In this document: positions 23,216 through 32,910 of the stretch, piece after piece | Layout: each line of letters opens with the position of its first letter | How positions within the stretch are numbered: position 1 is the first letter of the stretch | Assembly (NCBI GenBank): GCA_003023785.1 | Contig: PXRS01000006.1 | Span: 1-48,874, forward strand | From: Halobacteriales archaeon QS_5_68_33 | GTDB taxonomy: Archaea; Halobacteriota; Halobacteria; Halobacteriales; Haloarculaceae | Direction: 5' to 3' | DNA: 48,874 nt | Program-made: the position numbers and the translations under genes | The notes under the pieces: model-generated | What the model saw: the letters and a program-made list of their open reading frames with translations, nothing else | What the model was told of the DNA's origin: nothing | The model's database searches: none

Positions 23216-25003
23216 ATGGCCCTCTCGGACGTGTTTCTCAGCCCGCTCGGGCTGGCAGCAGCCGGGCTGGCGGTGCCCGTCGTCCTGCTGTATCTCATCC
23301 GGCCGGACCCCGAGCGGTTCGAACTGCCGACCTACCGGTTTCTCGCCGAGGAGGAGCGCCAGCGCTCGACGCAACCGCTGCTCGAACAGCTCTCGCGGAG
23401 CCTCCTGCTTCTGATCCAGGTGCTCGCGATCGTCGCGCTGGCCGGGGCGCTGGCGGCGCCGTACGTCCCGGTTTCCGAGCGGGAGGTGCTGGAGGAGACG
23501 ATCATCGTCGTCGACACGAGCGCGAGCATGGCGACGGTCGAGGACGGGAGCCCCCGGTTCGACGGCGCGCTCGCGGCGGCCCGCGAGGCGGTGACTGATA
23601 CCACCTCTATCGTGACGACCGAGGGCGGCGGAACGGTCGCGCTGCGCCGGGGCCCGCCCAGCGACGCCGAGCGCACGCTGGACGGGCTCTCGGTGTCGGA
23701 CGCGCCCGGTGACCTCGCCGGCGCGGTCGGTCAGGCCCGGGCGCTCGCCGGCGAGGACGTCCGCGTCGTGGTCCTGAGCGACTTCGCGGGCGAGGGGTGG
23801 ACCGACGCCGTCAGGAGCGTCCGCGCCCAGGGGGTGAGCGTCTCCCTCCGGCAGTTCGGGGACAGGGTCGACAACGTCGGCTTCGTCGACCGCAGCTTCT
23901 CGGGGTCGGAGGTGACCCTCGCGGTCAAGAACTTCGGTCCGGAGACGGTCACGCGGACCGTCTCGCTGGGCGACCGGGAGCGCGAACTGACGCTCGCGCC
24001 CGACGACGTCGGATCGGTGACGTTCCAGGTGCCCGCGGAGGGCGCCCGGGCGCAGCTCTCGCCCGGTGACTCGTTTCCGACCGACGACAGCGCGGCCGTC
24101 GCCGCGCCCGCGGACCCCGTGGTGGACGCGCTCGTGCTGACGAACGACCGCAACCGGTTTCTGACGACCGCGCTGGACGTCCTCGAACAGGTCAACGTGA
24201 CGATCGATAGCCCGCCGACGACCGTCGAGGACGACCACGACGTGATCATCTACAGCAACGTCGACCCCGACTCGCTGCTGCCGGGCAACGTCGAGGCCGG
24301 GCGCGAGGTGGTCGCTGACGGCGGCGGCGTCGCCGTCCAGGCGCAGGCGGACATGCCCGATTACGGCGACCTCTCCATCGTCGACACCGGGCGCGTCGGG
24401 ACCGCGCCGACGGTCAGGCGGGCGGGCGAGAGCGAACTCACCCGCGGCATCGACTTCCAGCCCCCCGAGGAGTACCTCACCGGGGCGGTCCGCGAGGGGC
24501 AGGCGCTCGTCGAGTTCCGCGACGGGTCGCCGCTCATCGCGACCGCGCGCCGGGACGGCGGCCGCCTGCTCTACTACGGCTACATCGAGGAGCGCTCCAG
24601 TTTCAAGTTCAATTACCAGTACCCCGTCTTCTGGAAGCGGGCGGTGTTCTTCCTGGCCGACCGCGGGACGCTGCCCGAGTTGAACCACGAGACCGGCGAG
24701 ACGGTGCGGTTCGAGAGCGAGAACATCGAGGGACCGGACGGCACCCTCGCGGGGCCGACGGTCGACCTGCAGCGGGGGGGCTTTTACGAGAGCGAGTCCC
24801 GCCGCGAGAGCGCGGCACTGCTCGACGAGCGCGAGTCCACCGTGAGCGTCGAATCGCTCGACGAGCGCGAGGCGGAGGTCGGGAACGTCACGCGGACCGA
24901 ACAGCGGACGGTTCCCCGCCGGCTCACCGAGTTCGCCGCCGCCGCGGCGCTCCTGCTGGTGCTCGTCGAGATAGCCTACATCCGCCGGCGGGGTGACCTG
25001 TGA
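23216..25003 (+). CDS. BatA-like VWA-domain membrane protein
   Basis: This 595-residue protein has an N-terminal BatA-type membrane region (LAAAGLAVPVVLLYLIRPDP, then SLLLLIQVLAIVALAGALAAP), followed by a von Willebrand A domain with metal site VDTSASM (about residues 100-104) and VVLSDFAGEGW. A long beta-rich domain follows, and a C-terminal membrane helix precedes IRRRGDL. Proteins like this pair with MoxR ATPases and DUF58 proteins, thought to act as chaperone or cofactor-insertion complexes. A CATATACC box lies 27 nt upstream of the ATG, so it is the first gene of the six-gene operon. Confidence 0.82.
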   Translation: MALSDVFLSPLGLAAAGLAVPVVLLYLIRPDPERFELPTYRFLAEEERQRSTQPLLEQLSRSLLLLIQVLAIVALAGALAAPYVPVSEREVLEETIIVVDTSASMATVEDGSPRFDGALAAAREAVTDTTSIVTTEGGGTVALRRGPPSDAERTLDGLSVSDAPGDLAGAVGQARALAGEDVRVVVLSDFAGEGWTDAVRSVRAQGVSVSLRQFGDRVDNVGFVDRSFSGSEVTLAVKNFGPETVTRTVSLGDRERELTLAPDDVGSVTFQVPAEGARAQLSPGDSFPTDDSAAVAAPADPVVDALVLTNDRNRFLTTALDVLEQVNVTIDSPPTTVEDDHDVIIYSNVDPDSLLPGNVEAGREVVADGGGVAVQAQADMPDYGDLSIVDTGRVGTAPTVRRAGESELTRGIDFQPPEEYLTGAVREGQALVEFRDGSPLIATARRDGGRLLYYGYIEERSSFKFNYQYPVFWKRAVFFLADRGTLPELNHETGETVRFESENIEGPDGTLAGPTVDLQRGGFYESESRRESAALLDERESTVSVESLDEREAEVGNVTRTEQRTVPRRLTEFAAAAALLLVLVEIAYIRRRGDL

Positions 25004-27423
25004 TGGGCGGCCTCGTCGCCGGCGTCGTGGCTGCCGTTTCGACCGGCGTCCTCCCGCTGGAGGTGTCCTACACTGTCACCGACGAGTTGACCGTCGGCGT
25101 CGAGCACGTCTGGCCGCTGGCGCTGTTGCCCGTGGTCGTCGCGGTGCTCGCGTACCTGGTCTTCCGGAACCCCAACACCGAGCGGGCCGCCTCGCGGCGG
25201 AGCCGGCAGTTGCTGTTCGCGAGCCGCATCCTCGTCGCCACGCTGCTCGTGGTCGGCGCGATGGGACCCTACACCGTCCAGACCCGCGAGACGCCGGGCG
25301 AACCGACGGTGACGCTACTGACCGACGAGTCGGCGAGCATGGCCCCCTACGACAACGTGACCGAGCGACTCGCCGAGGACATCGAGGCGACCGGCGTGCC
25401 GGTGACGGCGGCGACCGTCGCGACGGGAACGGACTCCCGGGTCGGGGACGGCATCTCGGCCAACCTCCAGGAGAACGGGACGGTTGTCCTCGTCTCGGAC
25501 GGGCAGGTCACCGACGGGCGGAGCCTCGGCGTCGCCGCCGAGGACGCCCGCCGGCTCAACGCGACGGTCAGCGCGGTCGAACCCGACGCCGACCGGACCG
25601 AGCGGGCCGTCGCCGTGCGCGGACCGACGACGGCGAGCGTCGGCCTCGAGACGGAGTTCACCGTCTCGCTGACGGGCGTCGCCGCCGACGAGTCGGCCCC
25701 GGTGACGGTGACGATAGACGGCGAGCAGATCGAGTCCGACCGGCTGGCGGGCGGCGAGGCGCTGACGGTCGCGCACACCTTCGAGGAGCGCGGCCCCCAC
25801 CGCGTGACCGCGCGGGTCGACGGCGAGGACGCCTACGAGCGAAACGACGTCTTCTATCACCCGGTGCGGGTCGTCGAGAAACCGAAGGTCCTGTACGTCT
25901 CCGGCGGGGGGTACCCGCTCCAGAGCTACCTCGCGGATCTCTACGACGTGACGAACGCCTCGTCGGTGCCCGCGGACCTCGAGGACTACCGGGCGGTCGT
26001 CGTCCAGGACAGGGCGGCCGGCCGGATCGGGAACGTGAGCGCGCTCCAGGAGTACGTCATCGACGGCGGCGGCCTCGTGGTGGTGGGCGGCGACAACGCC
26101 TACGAGTCGGGCAGATACAACGAGTCGGCGGTCTCCTCGCTGCTGCCGGTGGAGGTGGGCAACGCCACCGGCGGGACGACCAACGTCGTGCTGACCATCG
26201 ACATCTCCGGGAGCGCCGAGGAGGGGCTGAGCACGCAGAAGGCCATCGCGCTGAGCGTGCTCGACCAGCTCGGCGACCGCAACCGGGTCGGCGTCGTCGC
26301 CTTCACCGGCGAGGCGTTCCGGATCGCCGACGTCCAGCGCCTGGAGGGCAACCGCGAGGTGCTGGCCGACCGGATCCGCCGGCTCGAAACCGGCCGCGGG
26401 ACCGACATCGCGGTCGGGTTGCTCGGGGCCAACGACCTGCTGGGCCAGCGCCAGGGGACGGTCATCCTGTTGAGCGACGGCCTCGACAGCCCCGACCGGC
26501 CGGCGGCGGTCGCGAGCCAGTTCGGCTCGGAGGGAACTCGCGTCATCAGCGTCGGGGCCGGCGACCGGGTCAACGAGGGGCTCCTGCGGACGATAGCCCG
26601 GGAGTCCGGCGGGTCGTATTTCGCGGCCGACGAGACCAACCGACTGCGCCTGCTCTTTGGCGGCGCCTCCCGGCAGTTCGAGGGCGAGAACCTCACGATC
26701 GTCAACCGTGGCACGTTCATCACGTCGGGCGTCACGCTCGCCGCTGACCCCGGGCAGGCGAACCGCGTCGCGATGAAGCCCGGCGCCGACTTCCAGGTGG
26801 CGACGCCCGACGGCACCCCCGCCATCGCCTCCTGGCGGTTCGGGCTCGGGCGGGTCGTCTCGGTCACCAGCTACGCCGAGGACGGCACGCTGGGCGGGTT
26901 GCTCCAGCCGCCGGACTCGCTGGTCGTGACGAAGTCGGTCAACTACGCGGTCGGCGACCCCAGCCGGGGGCGGACGGGCGTGCTCGACCCCGGGCCCGTC
27001 CGCGTCGGCGAACGGACGACGGTCGTCTACCGGGGCGCGGACCCCCCCGAGGTCGAGAACGTGAGCTTCCGGCGGGTCGGCGACGAGCGCTTCCAGGGCG
27101 AGTTCACGCCCCGCGAGGCGGGCTACGGCGGCATCGAGAACGCCACCTACGCCGCCAACTACCCCGTCGAATACGGCCGACTGGGCGTCAGCACGGAACT
27201 GTCGGGGCTGGTCACGGCGACCGGCGGACAGTTCTTCCAGCCCGACGAGGGCGAGCGGATCGCCGAACTGGCCCGCCAGCAGGCGACGCGGGTCCGCAGC
27301 GTGAGGGATACGTGGGGCTGGGTCGCGCTGCTCGGCGCGGTGCTCCTGTTCGCGGCAGAGATAATCGCCCGGCGGGTTCAAGTGTATCGGGGTCGGACAT
27401 CACTGGAGAGTGGTCTCCCGTGA
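25003..27423 (+). CDS. Large VWA-domain membrane protein
   Basis: This 806-residue protein has N-terminal membrane helices (LALLPVVVAVLAYLVF and ILVATLLVVGAMGPY), a first incomplete VWA-like domain (TLLTDESASMAPYDN), a glutamine amidotransferase-like fold segment (GGGLVVVGGDNAYESGRYNESAVSSLLPV), then a canonical VWA domain with MIDAS VLTIDISGSAEEG (about residue 400) and LLSDGLDSPDRP. A membrane helix is near the C-terminus (TWGWVALLGAVLLFAAEIIARRV). The ATG overlaps the previous TGA (TGATG). A GTG 3 nt upstream is also possible. It probably forms a complex with the products of adjacent VWA, MoxR and DUF58 genes. Confidence 0.82.
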   Translation: MGGLVAGVVAAVSTGVLPLEVSYTVTDELTVGVEHVWPLALLPVVVAVLAYLVFRNPNTERAASRRSRQLLFASRILVATLLVVGAMGPYTVQTRETPGEPTVTLLTDESASMAPYDNVTERLAEDIEATGVPVTAATVATGTDSRVGDGISANLQENGTVVLVSDGQVTDGRSLGVAAEDARRLNATVSAVEPDADRTERAVAVRGPTTASVGLETEFTVSLTGVAADESAPVTVTIDGEQIESDRLAGGEALTVAHTFEERGPHRVTARVDGEDAYERNDVFYHPVRVVEKPKVLYVSGGGYPLQSYLADLYDVTNASSVPADLEDYRAVVVQDRAAGRIGNVSALQEYVIDGGGLVVVGGDNAYESGRYNESAVSSLLPVEVGNATGGTTNVVLTIDISGSAEEGLSTQKAIALSVLDQLGDRNRVGVVAFTGEAFRIADVQRLEGNREVLADRIRRLETGRGTDIAVGLLGANDLLGQRQGTVILLSDGLDSPDRPAAVASQFGSEGTRVISVGAGDRVNEGLLRTIARESGGSYFAADETNRLRLLFGGASRQFEGENLTIVNRGTFITSGVTLAADPGQANRVAMKPGADFQVATPDGTPAIASWRFGLGRVVSVTSYAEDGTLGGLLQPPDSLVVTKSVNYAVGDPSRGRTGVLDPGPVRVGERTTVVYRGADPPEVENVSFRRVGDERFQGEFTPREAGYGGIENATYAANYPVEYGRLGVSTELSGLVTATGGQFFQPDEGERIAELARQQATRVRSVRDTWGWVALLGAVLLFAAEIIARRVQVYRGRTSLESGLP

Positions 27424-28166
27424 GCGCGCTCGGCAGTAGCCTCAACCTCGGGGTCGTCGCCCTCGTCGTGCTGGCAGTCGCCGGGACGGGCGGCGCGACG
27501 GTCCTCTATCAGGACTCGATCCAGCAGCTACAGTCACAGAACGACGAGCTTCGAACGGAGCGGGCCCAGCTCGCCGCACAGCTCAACGAGACACGGACCG
27601 AACTCGAGCAGGCGCGCCAGCGCCTCAACGAGACGGAGGCGGAGCTACAGACCCGGACGGCGGACGTCGACCAGGTGGCCTCGTCGCTCAACAGCACGGA
27701 GCGCCAGCTCAACATCACCGAGCAGTTGCTCGCCGAAGCGCGCCGGAATCTCTCACAGAAGAGCGAACGGATCGACGAGCTCGAAGACACCATCACCCGG
27801 CTGGAGGAACGGCGCAACGAACTCGTCGACCAGCGCGACGAACTCGAACAGGAGGTCGCACGGCTGGAAGACCAGAAGCGCGACCTCCAGCTGGAAATAA
27901 ACGACCTGAAACAGGAGAAGGCCGACCTCAACCAGCGCATCGCCGAGCGCGACGACGAGATCGCGAGCCTGCAGACCGACCTGAACAACAAGACCGACCG
28001 GATCGACGAACTCGAATCCGACCTCAACAGCCTCAACGCGACCATCGAGAGCCTCGAGGACGAAAACGACGCCCTCCGCGATAAAAACGCCGACCTCAAC
28101 GAGACCATCAGCGACCTCTGTAACGATATAGACCAGAACAAATCGGCGTACGAACAGCACTGCTGA
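27420..28166 (+). CDS. Membrane-anchored coiled-coil protein
   Basis: This 248-residue protein has one N-terminal transmembrane helix (LNLGVVALVVLAVAGTGGATV) followed by about 200 residues of continuous heptad-repeat coiled coil (SQNDELRTERAQLAAQLNET through DLNETISDLCNDID), rich in Leu, Glu, Gln, Asp and Asn. Several NET/NST sequons could be N-glycosylated if the coil is outside the cell. Two cysteines lie at the extreme C-terminus. GTG 27420 overlaps the upstream stop codon (GTGA). No family is recognised. The operon position suggests a scaffold or stalk for the VWA/MoxR proteins, which is inference. Confidence 0.75.
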   Translation: MSALGSSLNLGVVALVVLAVAGTGGATVLYQDSIQQLQSQNDELRTERAQLAAQLNETRTELEQARQRLNETEAELQTRTADVDQVASSLNSTERQLNITEQLLAEARRNLSQKSERIDELEDTITRLEERRNELVDQRDELEQEVARLEDQKRDLQLEINDLKQEKADLNQRIAERDDEIASLQTDLNNKTDRIDELESDLNSLNATIESLEDENDALRDKNADLNETISDLCNDIDQNKSAYEQHC

Positions 28167-28174
28167 AGACCCAC

Positions 28175-29206
28175 ATGACCGAGGACACAGCGGAGAGCGA
28201 AACCAACGCCCCTGCCGGGAGCGACCCGTCCGCGGCCGACGACGCCCGCCCGCGGGTCGAGGCGGCGCTCGCGGAGGTCCGCCGGGAGTGCTGGAAGGCG
28301 GCGACCCTCCACGCGGTCGTGGAGGCGACGGCGGTTTTCTTCGCGGCGAACCTGGTCCTCGTGACGGTCGACCCGGGCTGGCTCCCGACGCGGTTCGTGC
28401 TGCCCGCGGCGGTGGGCGGCCCGCTGTCGGGCGCCCTGGGCGTCTCGGGGCCGGTCGGCCTCCCGGGGTCGGGGACGCTCGCGTTCGTCCTCGGGCTGGT
28501 CGCGTTCGCGGCCGGGATCGGGTACCGGGTCCGTCGACCCCTGGTCGAGCAGTTCGAGGCCGCCAACCCCGAGGTGCGCGAGGCGCTCCGGACGGCCCGC
28601 GACGCGGTCGAGAGCGAGGGGCGACCGCAGGGAGGCCCTCGAAGCGAACGGCAGGGCCCCGAACCCGCGGATTCGTTGATGGCTCGCCGGCTGTACGCCG
28701 ACGTCCTCGACGGACTGGACAGGAGCTCCGGGCTGGCGCTGGTCGACCAGCGGCGTCTCGGCGTCGGCGTCGCGGCGGTCGTCCTGTTGAGCGTCCTGAC
28801 GGTCCAGGTTGCGGTGCTCGACCTGAACCTGTTCGACGCCGAGGAGGAGGTGACCGACGGCGGGGCGGCACCGGTGAACAACTACACCGGGTTGCTGGAC
28901 GGCGACCAGGTGCTGGGCGACAGCGAGGCGGTCGAGGCGGGCGAGGAGGAACTGAACGCCTCCGTCGAGTCCAGCGGCGGCGGCCAGGACGTCGGCGACG
29001 AGGAGCAGTTCCCCTCGGACGGCGCGCCGGGCGCGGGCGCTCCCAGCGACGGCGTCGAGGGCCAGCAGGCGGGCTTCGCCGCGCCCGAACAGGTCGAAGA
29101 CGCCGAACTCGTCCGGGAGTACAACCGCCGCATCCGCAGCCGGGACGAAACGGGTGGCACCGACGGTGGGGACAGCGAGCAGGACGGCGACGGAGACAAC
29201 TCATGA
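28175..29206 (+). CDS. Membrane protein of the VWA/MoxR operon, unknown function
   Basis: This 343-residue protein has an acidic N-terminus, three membrane segments (ATLHAVVEATAVFFAANLVLV, GTLAFVLGLVAFAAGIGY, and VGVAAVVLLSVLTVQVAVLDL), a cytoplasmic insertion with the weak intragenic repeat (SEGRPQGGPRSERQGPE), and a long acidic C-terminal region ending GGDSEQDGDGDNS. It resembles the haloarchaeal uncharacterised proteins found next to MoxR/DUF58 genes. The ATG of the MoxR gene overlaps its stop (ATGA), so the two are co-translated. No catalytic motif is visible. Confidence 0.72.
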   Translation: MTEDTAESETNAPAGSDPSAADDARPRVEAALAEVRRECWKAATLHAVVEATAVFFAANLVLVTVDPGWLPTRFVLPAAVGGPLSGALGVSGPVGLPGSGTLAFVLGLVAFAAGIGYRVRRPLVEQFEAANPEVREALRTARDAVESEGRPQGGPRSERQGPEPADSLMARRLYADVLDGLDRSSGLALVDQRRLGVGVAAVVLLSVLTVQVAVLDLNLFDAEEEVTDGGAAPVNNYTGLLDGDQVLGDSEAVEAGEEELNASVESSGGGQDVGDEEQFPSDGAPGAGAPSDGVEGQQAGFAAPEQVEDAELVREYNRRIRSRDETGGTDGGDSEQDGDGDNS

Positions 29207-30261
29207 GCGAACGCGACACCGACAGCGACGACGAGGCAGAGACCACCCCCCCGGACGAGGCAGCCGAGGAGAACGCCGGCACCGACGGGGGCGAAACGGA
29301 CGCCGAGGCCGAGGCGGCGGCCGCCGACATCGACGAACTACAGCGGAAGGTCGAGCAGGCCCGCGAGGAGGTCGGCAAGCGCATCGTCGGCCAGCAGTCG
29401 GTCGTCGAGCAACTGTTCGTCACCGTCCTCGCCGACGGCAACGCCCTGCTGGAGTCCAACCCCGGCCTCGGGAAGACGACGATGGTCCGGACCGTCGCGG
29501 AGGTCACGGACCTGACCTTCTCGCGGATCCAGAACACCCCGGACCTGATGCCCTCGGACATCACGGGGACGGAGATCATCCGCGAGTCCGAGACCGGCCG
29601 GGAGTTCGTCTTCGAGAAGGGCCCCGTCTTCGCCAACGTGGTGCTCGCCGACGAGATCAACCGCGCGACGCCGAAGACCCAGGCCGCCCTCCTGGAGGCG
29701 ATGCAGGAGCGCCAGGTCACCGCCGCGGGGGAAACCTACCAGCTCCCGAACCCCTTCTTCGTGCTCGCCACGCAGAACCCTATCGACCAGGGCGGGACCT
29801 ACGCGCTCCCCGAGGCCCAGACCGACCGCTTCATGCTCAAACTCCGGGTCGACTACCCCGAGCACGACGAGGAACAGACCATCGTCGACATCTACACGAA
29901 GGGCAGCGAGACGGTGCCCGTCGAGCGGGCGCTCACCCGCGAGGAGATCCGCGCCGCCCAGCGCCACGTCCGGGACGTCCCCATCGCCGACGACCTGCGG
30001 GACGCGGCCATCGCGCTGGTCCGCCGGACCCGCACGGCCGAGGACGTCGAGTTCGGCGCCAGCCCCCGCGCGAGCATGGCGCTGGTCGTCGCCGCCAAGG
30101 CCCGCGCGTTCCTCCACACCCGCAGCCACGTCTCGGAGGCGGACATCCGGGCGCTCGCCGCGCCCGTCCTCCGGCACCGGATCATCCTGGACTTCCGCGC
30201 CGAGCGCGAGGGGCGCACCCCCGACGACGTGGTCGAGGACCTGCTCGACGAGGTGCTGTGA
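29203..30261 (+). CDS. MoxR-family AAA ATPase
   Basis: This 352-residue ATPase of the MoxR family acts as a chaperone for assembling or activating partner complexes. An acidic N-terminal extension of about 45 residues precedes the core. Walker A is NPGLGKTT (residues 86-93), Walker B is VVLADEINRA (about 146-155), sensor region is LATQNPIDQGGTYALPEAQTDRF, and the lid has GASPRASMALV. The ATG at 29203 overlaps the previous stop by four bases. The direct neighbours DUF58 and VWA proteins are the classic partners of this ATPase. Confidence 0.92.
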   Translation: MSERDTDSDDEAETTPPDEAAEENAGTDGGETDAEAEAAAADIDELQRKVEQAREEVGKRIVGQQSVVEQLFVTVLADGNALLESNPGLGKTTMVRTVAEVTDLTFSRIQNTPDLMPSDITGTEIIRESETGREFVFEKGPVFANVVLADEINRATPKTQAALLEAMQERQVTAAGETYQLPNPFFVLATQNPIDQGGTYALPEAQTDRFMLKLRVDYPEHDEEQTIVDIYTKGSETVPVERALTREEIRAAQRHVRDVPIADDLRDAAIALVRRTRTAEDVEFGASPRASMALVVAAKARAFLHTRSHVSEADIRALAAPVLRHRIILDFRAEREGRTPDDVVEDLLDEVL

Positions 30262-30277
30262 CGCCGGGGTGTCGGCC

Positions 30278-31144
30278 GTGACCATCGAACCCGAGTTCCT
30301 GGACGAACTCGACCGCTTCGACGCCGCCCTCGACCGGGAGACGGCGGCGCTCCGCCAGGGCGAACAGCAGTCCCCCCGCGTCGGCGAGGGGCTGACCTTC
30401 AGCGACTACCGCCGCTACTCCCCGGGCGACGACACCCGCCTCATCGACTGGAAGCTCTACGGCCGCACGGAGGAGTTTTTCATCAAGCAGTACGAGGAGG
30501 AGCGCAACCTGACCGTCCACGTCCTGGTCGACGCCAGCGCGTCGATGGACTTCGGCGACGGGCCCGCACACAAGTTCGAGTACGGCGCGAAGGTCGGCCT
30601 GGGGTTCGCCTACCTCACCGCCGAGGAGCACAACGATTTCCTGTTCTCGACGTTCCGCGAGCGCGCCGAGCGCCTGGACGCCGGCCGCTCGAATCGCGGC
30701 GAGGTGCTCGACTGCATCGACCAGGTGAACGCGACCGACCCCCGCGGCGAGACCGACCCGGCCGAGGTGCTCGAAGCCTACGCCGACCGGATCCGGACCC
30801 GGTCGCTCGCGGTGGTCGTCACCGACTGCCTGGCCGAGCCCGGGACCGTCGCGTCGGGCGTCGAGGCGCTCCTCCGGGACGACGTGGACGTGCTGGTGGT
30901 CCGCCCGGTCGCGCCCGAGGAACGGGACCCCGACGTCGTCGGCGACGCGCTGTTCGTCGACCCCGAGACCGAGGCCGAGCGCCGCTCGTATTTCAGCGGG
31001 TCGTTCGCCCGCCAGTACCGCTCGCGGCTGGATACCCACGTCGAGGCCGTCGACGACCGCCTCACCGCGCTCGGCGCCGACCACACCCTCGTCGACACCG
31101 GCGAGGCGTACTTCGACTCCTTCGCCAGCGTCTGGCTCGGGTGA
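30278..31144 (+). CDS. DUF58 protein (VWA-like)
   Basis: This is a 288-residue DUF58 family protein, normally partnered with MoxR. The N-terminal signature is EGLTFSDYRRYSPGDDTRLIDWKLYGRTEEFFIKQYEEER, and the degenerate VWA-type metal site is VLVDASASMDFGDG (about residues 85-89). A central FLFSTFRERAERLDAGRSNR and SLAVVVTDCLAEPG follow. GTG 30278 (starting VTIEPEFLDELDRFD) has GGGGTG about 9 nt upstream. A GTG at 30269 would add three residues. It ends the six-gene operon. Confidence 0.86.
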   Translation: MTIEPEFLDELDRFDAALDRETAALRQGEQQSPRVGEGLTFSDYRRYSPGDDTRLIDWKLYGRTEEFFIKQYEEERNLTVHVLVDASASMDFGDGPAHKFEYGAKVGLGFAYLTAEEHNDFLFSTFRERAERLDAGRSNRGEVLDCIDQVNATDPRGETDPAEVLEAYADRIRTRSLAVVVTDCLAEPGTVASGVEALLRDDVDVLVVRPVAPEERDPDVVGDALFVDPETEAERRSYFSGSFARQYRSRLDTHVEAVDDRLTALGADHTLVDTGEAYFDSFASVWLG

Positions 31145-31250
31145 GCGTGGTCGGAGCCTCCGTGTTGGCGCGTTCTTCGGGACGATACACGGGATGCGGG
31201 CGGTCCCGCGGACCACCAGATAGACGTGACTCGACCCCGATAGGGAGGAC

Positions 31251-32840
31251 GTGATACCCCAACCGGAGGACCCGACGTCGCTGCTGGACGACTCGCGGGT
31301 CTCGTCGGCGCGTCTCGCGTCGCTGGCCGCCCGGGTCCCCGCGACGGGGTCGGAAACGCTGACCGTCCGGGCGCCGGCCGTCGACGAACCGCTGGGGGCG
31401 ATGCCGGTCTGTACCGCCGACGACGTGCAGGCGGCCGTCGAGCGCGCCGGTGACGCGGAAACCGACTGGGGGCGCACGTCGGTCGACGAGCGGGCCGCCG
31501 TCGTCGACCGGCTGGCCGACCTCGTGCTGGCCCACCGCGCGCCGCTCCTGGACCTGCTCCAGCTGGAGACGGGCAAGTCCCGCCGCCACGGCGTCGAGGA
31601 GACGCTGGAGGTCCCGCTGACCTGCACCTACTACGCCGAGCGCGGCCCGGAGTTTCTGGCCGACGAGGAGCGCGACGGCGTGCTGGCCGGCGTCTCGACC
31701 GCGCGGGTCACCTACGACCCCGTCGGGGTCGTCGGCGTCATCTCGCCCTGGAACTACCCGGTCAGCCTCGCGCTGGCCGAGGTGGTCCCCGCGCTGGTGG
31801 CCGGCAACGCGGTCGTCCTCAAACCCGACGAGAAGACGCCGTTCGTCGCGCTCGCCCTCGCCGAGTTGTTCGAGCAGGCGGGCCTCCCCGAGGGGCTGTT
31901 CACCGTCGTCACCGGCGACCCCGAGACCGTGAGCTCGGCCCTGATCGACGGCGTCGACCACGTCGCGTTCACCGGGAGCACCGCGACCGGTCGCATCGTC
32001 GCCGAGCGGGCGGGCCGGAATCTCGTCGAGTGCTCGCTCGAACTCGGCGGAAACAACCCGCTGCTCGTGCTCGACGACGCCGACGTGGCGATGGCGGCCC
32101 GGGGGGCGACACAGGGCGCGTTCGCCAACGCCGGGCAGCTCTGTCTCGCGCCCGAGCGGATCTACGTCGACGAGTCCCGCTACGAAGCGTTCCTCGACGC
32201 GTTCGTGGGCGCGACGCGGGACCTCACGCTCGGGACGGGGCTAAACTACGCCGACGACGTCGGGTCGCTGGTCGACGCCGACCAGCTGGCCCGCGTCGAG
32301 GCCCACGTCGAGAGCGCGGTGGCCGACGGCGCCTCGGTGCTCACCGGCGGTCGCCACCGCCCCGATGTCGGTCCGTTCTGTTACGAGCCGACGGTACTGA
32401 CGGACGTCGACCCGGACTCGACGGTCGCCCGCGAGGAGACGTTCGGACCGGTCGTCTCGGTGACGCCCGTGCCCGATGCGGCGGCGGCCGTCGCGGCGGC
32501 CAACGACTCGCCGTACGGGCTGAACGCCAGCGTCTGGACCGGCGACCGCGAGCGCGGCGAACGGGTCGCCCGCGAGATGGACTGCGGCACCGTCTGTGTC
32601 AACGACGCCTACTCCGTGGGGTGGGGGGCCGTGGACGCCCCGATGGGCGGGTTCGACGACTCCGGGATTGGCCGGCGCCACGGCCCCGAGGGGATACGCC
32701 GGTTCCTCGAATCCAGAACGATCGCCACCTCCCGGGTCGGCCCGCTCGGAGACCCGCCGGGCGTGCCGACCGGCGTCGCCGTCCGCGGACTCGTCGCGCT
32801 GACCCGCCTCCAGCGAGCGGTCCAGCGATGGGTTCGATGA
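31251..32840 (+). CDS. NAD(P)-dependent aldehyde dehydrogenase (succinate-semialdehyde type)
   Basis: This 529-residue aldehyde dehydrogenase oxidises an aldehyde to an acid with NAD(P)+. Motifs are GVISPWNYPVSLALAE (Rossmann entry), FTGSTATGRIV, ELGGNNPLLVL with catalytic Glu264, GQLCLAPERIYV with catalytic Cys298, and EETFGPVVSV. It resembles the succinate-semialdehyde dehydrogenase group, but the substrate is not certain. The start is GTG 31251, preceded by GGGAGG at 31241-31246. It has about 30 more residues at the C-terminus than average. It is convergent with a lipoprotein gene across nested R1/R2 elements. Confidence 0.85.
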   Translation: MIPQPEDPTSLLDDSRVSSARLASLAARVPATGSETLTVRAPAVDEPLGAMPVCTADDVQAAVERAGDAETDWGRTSVDERAAVVDRLADLVLAHRAPLLDLLQLETGKSRRHGVEETLEVPLTCTYYAERGPEFLADEERDGVLAGVSTARVTYDPVGVVGVISPWNYPVSLALAEVVPALVAGNAVVLKPDEKTPFVALALAELFEQAGLPEGLFTVVTGDPETVSSALIDGVDHVAFTGSTATGRIVAERAGRNLVECSLELGGNNPLLVLDDADVAMAARGATQGAFANAGQLCLAPERIYVDESRYEAFLDAFVGATRDLTLGTGLNYADDVGSLVDADQLARVEAHVESAVADGASVLTGGRHRPDVGPFCYEPTVLTDVDPDSTVAREETFGPVVSVTPVPDAAAAVAAANDSPYGLNASVWTGDRERGERVAREMDCGTVCVNDAYSVGWGAVDAPMGGFDDSGIGRRHGPEGIRRFLESRTIATSRVGPLGDPPGVPTGVAVRGLVALTRLQRAVQRWVR

Positions 32841-32910
32841 GCGGGTTCGGGGCGCTCGGGCGGGCCGGCATGGCCGCCGAACCGGCGACGGTCGGCTATC
32901 TCGACCACCC

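Noticed and set aside
31145-31250. Possible tRNA gene between DUF58 and aldehyde dehydrogenase
   Set aside because: I found no acceptor stem, anticodon or T-loop pattern.
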